Shown: piece after piece, positions 59,992 through 64,000 of the stretch | Position numbering within the stretch: position 1 is the stretch's first letter | Layout: each line of letters starts with the position of its first letter | Assembly (NCBI RefSeq): GCF_001613065.1 | Contig: NZ_BDBQ01000040.1 | Coordinates: 107,333 to 171,332, forward strand | DNA length: 64,000 bases | Direction: 5' to 3' | Source: Nocardia miyunensis NBRC 108239 | Lineage (GTDB): Bacteria > Actinomycetota > Actinomycetes > Mycobacteriales > Mycobacteriaceae | Notes under the pieces: model-generated | Told to the model about the DNA's origin: nothing | Databases searched by the model: none | What the model saw: the letters and a program-made list of their open reading frames with translations, nothing else | Translations under genes and position numbers: made by a program

Positions 59992-60696
59992 TCAGGTGAG
60001 CGGCGCGGCGGACCGGCCGAATATCGGTCCCAGATGGGCGGTGTCGTTGAAGCAGCGCACGATCCATGACTCTCCGGTCACCACGATGTGCGAGATCGAG
60101 CCGTTGTCCGCGCCGAGGAAAGCGAACGGGCGAGAGCCGCTGGCCAGCGACAGCGCCTGGCCGATGACGCCGCCGTGGGTGAACACGGCCAGGCGTTGGC
60201 CGGGATGCTCGTCCGCGAGCCGCTTCACCGCCTTACGGACGCGGGTGGCGAATTCCTCGGCGGGCTCGGCCCCGGGGATGACATCCCAGCGTTCCTCCGC
60301 CTGCATTCGCCGTGCCACCGGATCGCCTTCGGCGATCATCTTTCGCAACAGTCCGCCCTCCCAGCTACCGAGATGCACCTCTCGCAAGTCGGCTTCCACA
60401 CGCGCGGCGAGCCCGAGCCGGGCGATGAGTGGCTCAGCCGTCTGCACCGTCCGCCGCAGTGTGCTGACGTAGATGGCGTCGATGCGTTCCGTGCGGAGCC
60501 GTTCGGCCACACGTTCGGCGTGCCGTCGTCCCTCCGGGGCGAGCTCGGGATCTCCCTGTCCGTCCACCAGGGGAAACGGTTCGTCCGGGTAAGCGGGCGC
60601 CGACTCGCCGTGACGGATCAGCAGCAGTTCAGTGGAGCCGGCCGGCGGTTGGAATCGAGCTTGGCGGTACTCGGTGCGGGCTCTGGGTGTTGTCAC
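59992..60696 (-). CDS. Histidine phosphatase (phosphoglycerate-mutase-like)
   Basis: About 234 residues. Phosphohistidine motif LLLIRHGESAP near residue 25, STLRRTVQTAEPL, and the second His in VFTHGGVIGQAL. Substrate unknown; the family includes broad phosphatases and cofactor-dependent mutases. Its first 68 bp overlap the end of the LysR gene in another frame; a start further inside is possible but would approach the RHG motif. Confidence 0.88.
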   Translation of the reverse strand: MTTPRARTEYRQARFQPPAGSTELLLIRHGESAPAYPDEPFPLVDGQGDPELAPEGRRHAERVAERLRTERIDAIYVSTLRRTVQTAEPLIARLGLAARVEADLREVHLGSWEGGLLRKMIAEGDPVARRMQAEERWDVIPGAEPAEEFATRVRKAVKRLADEHPGQRLAVFTHGGVIGQALSLASGSRPFAFLGADNGSISHIVVTGESWIVRCFNDTAHLGPIFGRSAAPLT

Positions 60697-61618
60697 AGCT
60701 AGGGGATCTTAGCGACTTCGCGGATTCCGGCGATTCCAGGCAATCGAGAAAGGCGGCCACCGCGGGGTTCGTTTCTCCCGACCGCCACACCACATACAAA
60801 TCCAGGGTCGGTACCGGATCGATCAATTTCACCGCGACCGAAGGGCTGCCGGGCTCACCCATCCCCATGGAGATCGCGCGCGGCAAGGACGCGAATCCGA
60901 CCAGCGGCCGTACCGACACCATGTGCGCGGTCGCGCCCGGATCATCGGCGTGATGGGACACCGACAGCGAGATCTGCGACCGCGCGGCCGCACGGAAGAT
61001 GGTGTCGTACATGGCCGGACATTGCTCGCGGCCGAACAGCACACACTCCTGATGCTGCAATTCGCTGAACGACACACCCGGCCGGTCCGCCCACCGATGA
61101 CGCCGCCCGACCACCGCGACCAGCGGCACCCGGTGCAGCACCCGCCGATACCGGAATTCCGAGGTGCTGGGATGGCCGTAGACGAGGGCGATGTCCAGCG
61201 ATCCGTCCGAAAGCGCGGCGATCTGCGGCCCGGTGCGCTTTTCCCACAACGACACCACCACATCCGGATGTCGCTCGGTCATCCGGGTCAAAGTGCCCGG
61301 CAGAACGTGGCGGCTGGCGGGCAAGTTGTAACCGACACCGACCGAGCCTGCCCGGCCCTCGGCGGTGGCCTTGGCCACCTCGGCCGCGCGGTCCATCCGG
61401 GCCACGATCTGACGGGCTTGCAGCTCGAATTCCCGTCCAGCCGCGGTCAACTGCACCTCGTGGGAGTTGCGGGCGACCAGTTGCACCCCGACGGACTTCT
61501 CCAACTTCTGCAGCTGGGCGGACAGACTCGGCTGGGTGAGATGAAGGCGCTGCGCCGCGCGACCGAAATGCAGTTCTTCGGCGATCGTGATGAATGAGAC
61601 CAAATGCCGGAATTCCAT
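60629..61618 (-). CDS. LysR-family transcriptional regulator
   Basis: About 329 residues. N-terminal HTH in ELHFGRAAQRLHLTQPSLSA and LQKLEKSVGVQL, then a LysR substrate-binding domain (VGVGYNLPASRHVLPGTL, SLDIALVYGHPSTSEF). The start at 61618 (MEFRHLVSF) has AAGGAG 7 bases upstream. The last ~20 residues run into the histidine phosphatase gene and may be a recent extension. Targets unknown. Confidence 0.88.
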   Translation of the reverse strand: MEFRHLVSFITIAEELHFGRAAQRLHLTQPSLSAQLQKLEKSVGVQLVARNSHEVQLTAAGREFELQARQIVARMDRAAEVAKATAEGRAGSVGVGYNLPASRHVLPGTLTRMTERHPDVVVSLWEKRTGPQIAALSDGSLDIALVYGHPSTSEFRYRRVLHRVPLVAVVGRRHRWADRPGVSFSELQHQECVLFGREQCPAMYDTIFRAAARSQISLSVSHHADDPGATAHMVSVRPLVGFASLPRAISMGMGEPGSPSVAVKLIDPVPTLDLYVVWRSGETNPAVAAFLDCLESPESAKSLRSPSCDNTQSPHRVPPSSIPTAGRLH

Positions 61619-61812
61619 GACGCCGCTCCTTCCGAGCACCCGTCACGGTAACCACGAGAGGTAACCGGCGATGAACCGCAGGGGCACGGCTACAACCAAT
61701 TCGGTTGCATACCAGTGAATCCCGAGTCCGTTCGGCGCCGTCAACAATAGCCCATTTTCACCAAGCGTCCAGTTGTGTTGCGGTGGCTGGCGATAGGTAC
61801 TTCGTTCTGCGG
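61619..61812. other. Intergenic region upstream of lysR
   Basis: About 190 bases between the DUF574 methyltransferase and lysR. No gene or repeat recognised. Confidence 0.4.
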
Positions 61813-62622
61813 TCAGGGTTTCCGCCCGACCGCCCCGTACATGGCGATGTCGGCATCGTCGATGGTCCCGATATGTATCGGGTCGGGTCGCCACTTGTGC
61901 ATCTGCACCAGGCCCGGCTCTTCCAGTTCGAGTCCTTCGAAGAATTGCTGCGCTTGGGCTCTGGTACGCCATCTGAGGGTTTCGCCGTGCGAGTGGTAGA
62001 GGTCGCGGACCCTGGCGAGCGGTTCGGGGGCGAAGTCGTCGGTGGCGATCGTGGCGGCGAAGTAGCTGCCCGAGGGCAGGACGTCGATGACGTGGCGGGC
62101 GACGCGCAGCGCTTCGTCGTCGTCTTCGATGAAGTGCAGCATCGCGATGAGCAGCAGCCCGATGGGTTGGCTCAGGTCGAGGGTGTCGCGTAGTTGCGGG
62201 GCGGCCAGGATCGCTTCGGGGGCGCGCATATCGGCGTCGATGTAGGCGGTGCGCCCCTTCCGGTCGCTGGTCATCAGTGCCCTGGCATGCGCGAGCACGA
62301 TCGGATCGTTGTCCACGTACACGATTCGAGCCTCGGGTGTCACCGCTTGGACTACTTCGTGCAGGTTGGGCGGGGTGGGAATGCCGGTGCCGATGTCCAG
62401 GAACTGGCTGATGCCACGCTCGGCGGCCAGAAAACGGCCTACGCGGTGCATGAACGCGCGGTTGGCCTGCATGTGGATCCGCAACCCCGGCCACACTCGC
62501 AGAGATTCCTCACCGGCGGTACGGTCTGGCTCGTAGTTGTCCTTACCGCCGAGGATGTAGTCGTAGATGCGGGCTCCGTGAGCTCGCGTGATGTCGAGGT
62601 CCGGCGCTTGCTCGTCGCCCAC
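61813..62622 (-). CDS. DUF574 SAM-dependent methyltransferase
   Basis: About 269 residues. Family hallmarks: ARIYDYILGGKDNYEPDR, FLDIGTGIPTPPNLHEVVQ (SAM-binding loop), IVYVDNDPIVLAHARAL and LLLIAMLHFIEDDDEA. This family is greatly expanded in Nocardia, Streptomyces and relatives; substrates are mostly unknown. GTG at 62622 is preferred because AGGGAGG lies 8 bases upstream; the frame extends to 62652. Confidence 0.88.
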   Translation of the reverse strand: MGDEQAPDLDITRAHGARIYDYILGGKDNYEPDRTAGEESLRVWPGLRIHMQANRAFMHRVGRFLAAERGISQFLDIGTGIPTPPNLHEVVQAVTPEARIVYVDNDPIVLAHARALMTSDRKGRTAYIDADMRAPEAILAAPQLRDTLDLSQPIGLLLIAMLHFIEDDDEALRVARHVIDVLPSGSYFAATIATDDFAPEPLARVRDLYHSHGETLRWRTRAQAQQFFEGLELEEPGLVQMHKWRPDPIHIGTIDDADIAMYGAVGRKP

Positions 62623-62756
62623 TGGACCTGCCTCCCTTTGGATTTCGTGCACTGTTCGAATCGTTGTGGCATTGATCCTAGGGCCTGCGCGAGGCGGCTC
62701 GCCACGCCAAACTCGTTGGGACGTATATCAATCGAGTGACGTCCCGAGAGACGCCG

Positions 62757-63011
62757 CTACGGTTCGGCAAGTCCCGGGCCATCTTTCACCAGTTCACCGA
62801 TCCGCGTCGCCCAGCGGAGGGCCGCCGGTAAGGTGCTGATCTTCGGCTCGAACGCGTCCAGTTCGTCGACGGGACCGGTGTCATGTGGCGCTTCGGCGTG
62901 ATGGGTCGGAAGTGGTGTGTCGTGTGCCCGCCACCCGGTGTTCTCTCCGTGACCTACAAGCGTGATCGCTGACGCCTTGTAGATGCCGCATCCCGCTTCT
63001 ATTCTGGCCAA
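62757..63011 (-). CDS. Possible small hypothetical protein
   Basis: A minus-strand frame of up to 84 codons. The last ~40 codons (VDELDAFEPKISTLPAALRW and ATRIGELVKDGPGLAEP) have GC-rich third positions typical of genes here, but the frame has no good start (TTG) or ribosome-binding site. It may be a gene remnant. No family recognised. Confidence 0.25.
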   Translation of the reverse strand: MARIEAGCGIYKASAITLVGHGENTGWRAHDTPLPTHHAEAPHDTGPVDELDAFEPKISTLPAALRWATRIGELVKDGPGLAEP

Positions 63012-63039
63012 GAGAGGGGACGGCCCCTGCGGAGTAGAG

Positions 63040-64000
63040 ATGATCTACGACAATCTGCTCGAGCTGACAGCGCGGGCACCGATCACCAGCGGATTGCGGG
63101 AGGGCGAGACTTTTACGCCGTACGCCGCTCTGGTCGAGCGGATCGGCCGACTCGCCGCCGGTTTCGTCGACCGTGGCATCCAGAGCGGCGATCCCGTCGC
63201 CCTGCTGATTCCGAACTCGCCCGATCTCTTCGTCACCGCGCACGCGCTCTTCGCCATCGGCGCGATCGCGATGCCGCTGAGTGAGAAGGCCCCGCGGTCC
63301 GAACTCGCCATGCTCGCACGAAAGACCGACCCCAAGGTCGTCGTCTCGACTCCCGGCCTCGCCGCTGCTGCCGAGACGCTCATCGCCGATATCGCCGACG
63401 CGGCTCCCGGCATTCCGCTGTTCCTGACGAATGCCCTGCCCGAAGCGCATACAACCGCCGAGCTGCCGAAGCCGGCGGGCGACACGACGGCGCTCTACCT
63501 CTTCTCCTCCGGTTCGACCGGGTTGCCCAAGGTGGTGCCGCACACCCATGCCGAGCTCATCGCCGATGGTGAACGAGCCAGCACGGCCTGGGACATTCAG
63601 CCCGACGACATCGTCCTGAACATTCTGCCGGGCAACTTCTCGTTGGGTTTCATTATGGGCGCGACCCAGGCCGTCGCCGGCGGTGCGACGACGCTCTATT
63701 GGAGTGATCCGCTGCCGTTGGCGTTCTCGCGCGAGAGGCTGCTCGAGACGATGGTCCGTGAGCGTGTCACGGTGATGGGCGCGGTTCCGGCGATGTACGA
63801 GATCCTCGCTGGTCACCGGGGCGTTTTCGATCTGCGGATGCGTTTGGCCTTCGCGGGCGGTGTCGCGCTGAAACGGGCGGTGTTCGAAATGGTGCGTGAG
63901 CGTCTCGGTATCACGCTTCGCCAGGATTACGGTTCGACCGAGGCGAGTATGTTCTCGCACAACGACTCCGCCGATCCCGACGCGAGCTGGGCGTCGGTGG
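63040..64000 (+). CDS. AMP-binding acid:CoA ligase-type enzyme (partial)
   Basis: The open frame runs off the right edge after 320 residues. The adenylate-forming fold is clear: VALLIPNSPDLFVTAHALF, P-loop LFSSGSTGLPKVVPHTH, LPGNFSLGFIMGATQAVAGG, and QDYGSTEASMFSH. This resembles fatty acid or aryl acid:AMP ligases; the C-terminal lid domain is beyond the window, so the acceptor (CoA, carrier protein) is unknown. The ATG at 63040 has GGAG 5 bases upstream. Confidence 0.88.
   Translation, partial: MIYDNLLELTARAPITSGLREGETFTPYAALVERIGRLAAGFVDRGIQSGDPVALLIPNSPDLFVTAHALFAIGAIAMPLSEKAPRSELAMLARKTDPKVVVSTPGLAAAAETLIADIADAAPGIPLFLTNALPEAHTTAELPKPAGDTTALYLFSSGSTGLPKVVPHTHAELIADGERASTAWDIQPDDIVLNILPGNFSLGFIMGATQAVAGGATTLYWSDPLPLAFSRERLLETMVRERVTVMGAVPAMYEILAGHRGVFDLRMRLAFAGGVALKRAVFEMVRERLGITLRQDYGSTEASMFSHNDSADPDASWASV

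Noticed and set aside
1..64000. CRISPR arrays, tRNA/rRNA genes, intact transposons or phage genes
   Set aside because: I read for repeat-spacer structure, tRNA cloverleaf ends and transposase motifs and found none; small or divergent cases could be missed without a search tool.

Overview
The window comes from a high-GC actinobacterium, most likely Nocardia or a close relative in the Mycobacteriales. I infer this from the codon bias, the carboxylic acid reductase, the wax-ester synthase, the DUF574 methyltransferase, and a DevR (DosR)-type dormancy island whose genes resemble M. tuberculosis DosR-regulon members (Rv1733c, Rv2004c, Rv2006/otsB1, Rv2626c, acg, tgs1). Assignments come from reading the translated sequence and remembered family features; no database search was run.

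Layout. (1) 0-10.7 kb: a GNAT-AAA+ fusion protein; two paralogous TetR regulators and a PucR-type regulator with a shared palindromic operator; a Tat-exported cholesterol-oxidase-like GMC enzyme; a complete sugar-type ABC importer operon on the minus strand. (2) 11-38 kb: the dormancy (DevR) island. It holds tandem-domain universal stress proteins (USPs), an Rv1733c-like membrane protein, DevR itself, PEP synthase, an Acg-type nitroreductase, wax-ester synthase, the OtsB1/GH65 giant enzyme, an Rv2004c-like kinase, two CBS-BON paralogues, a group-3b-type NiFe hydrogenase operon, DUF2267, DUF1918 and adenosine-specific-kinase genes, and a P-type ATPase fused to hemerythrin. Candidate DevR boxes lie in front of many of these. 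(3) 38-41.4 kb: an MMPL exporter, a CsoR-family repressor, DUF2892 and DUF302, with strong ATACCCC-type palindromes. (4) 41.4-50.2 kb: two glycosyltransferases, an ABCG-like exporter, an HD-GYP/LuxR regulator, and a glycosyltransferase-RfbH-RmlD deoxysugar operon. (5) 50.2-64 kb: glutathione peroxidase, a CGNR regulator/epoxide hydrolase pair with operator repeats, a DUF2235 hydrolase, a secreted protein, carboxylic acid reductase, an Hsp20 with a CIRCE element, a histidine phosphatase, LysR, a DUF574 methyltransferase and a truncated AMP-binding enzyme.

Main observation. The dormancy island is intact in many places but riddled with deletion scars. These are a FadD15-like gene with a 14-bp tandem duplication and an internal deletion, a frameshifted flavodoxin, a 21-codon pfkB stub, an ABC ATPase missing its middle, a probable V-ATPase subunit D stub, two USP remnants, and a hydrogenase operon whose catalytic large subunit is reduced to its last ~20 residues (DPCxxCxxH) while the other subunits and the maturation protease stay open. 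No DevS/DosT sensor kinase lies next to devR. No rRNA, tRNA, CRISPR array or intact insertion sequence was recognised.
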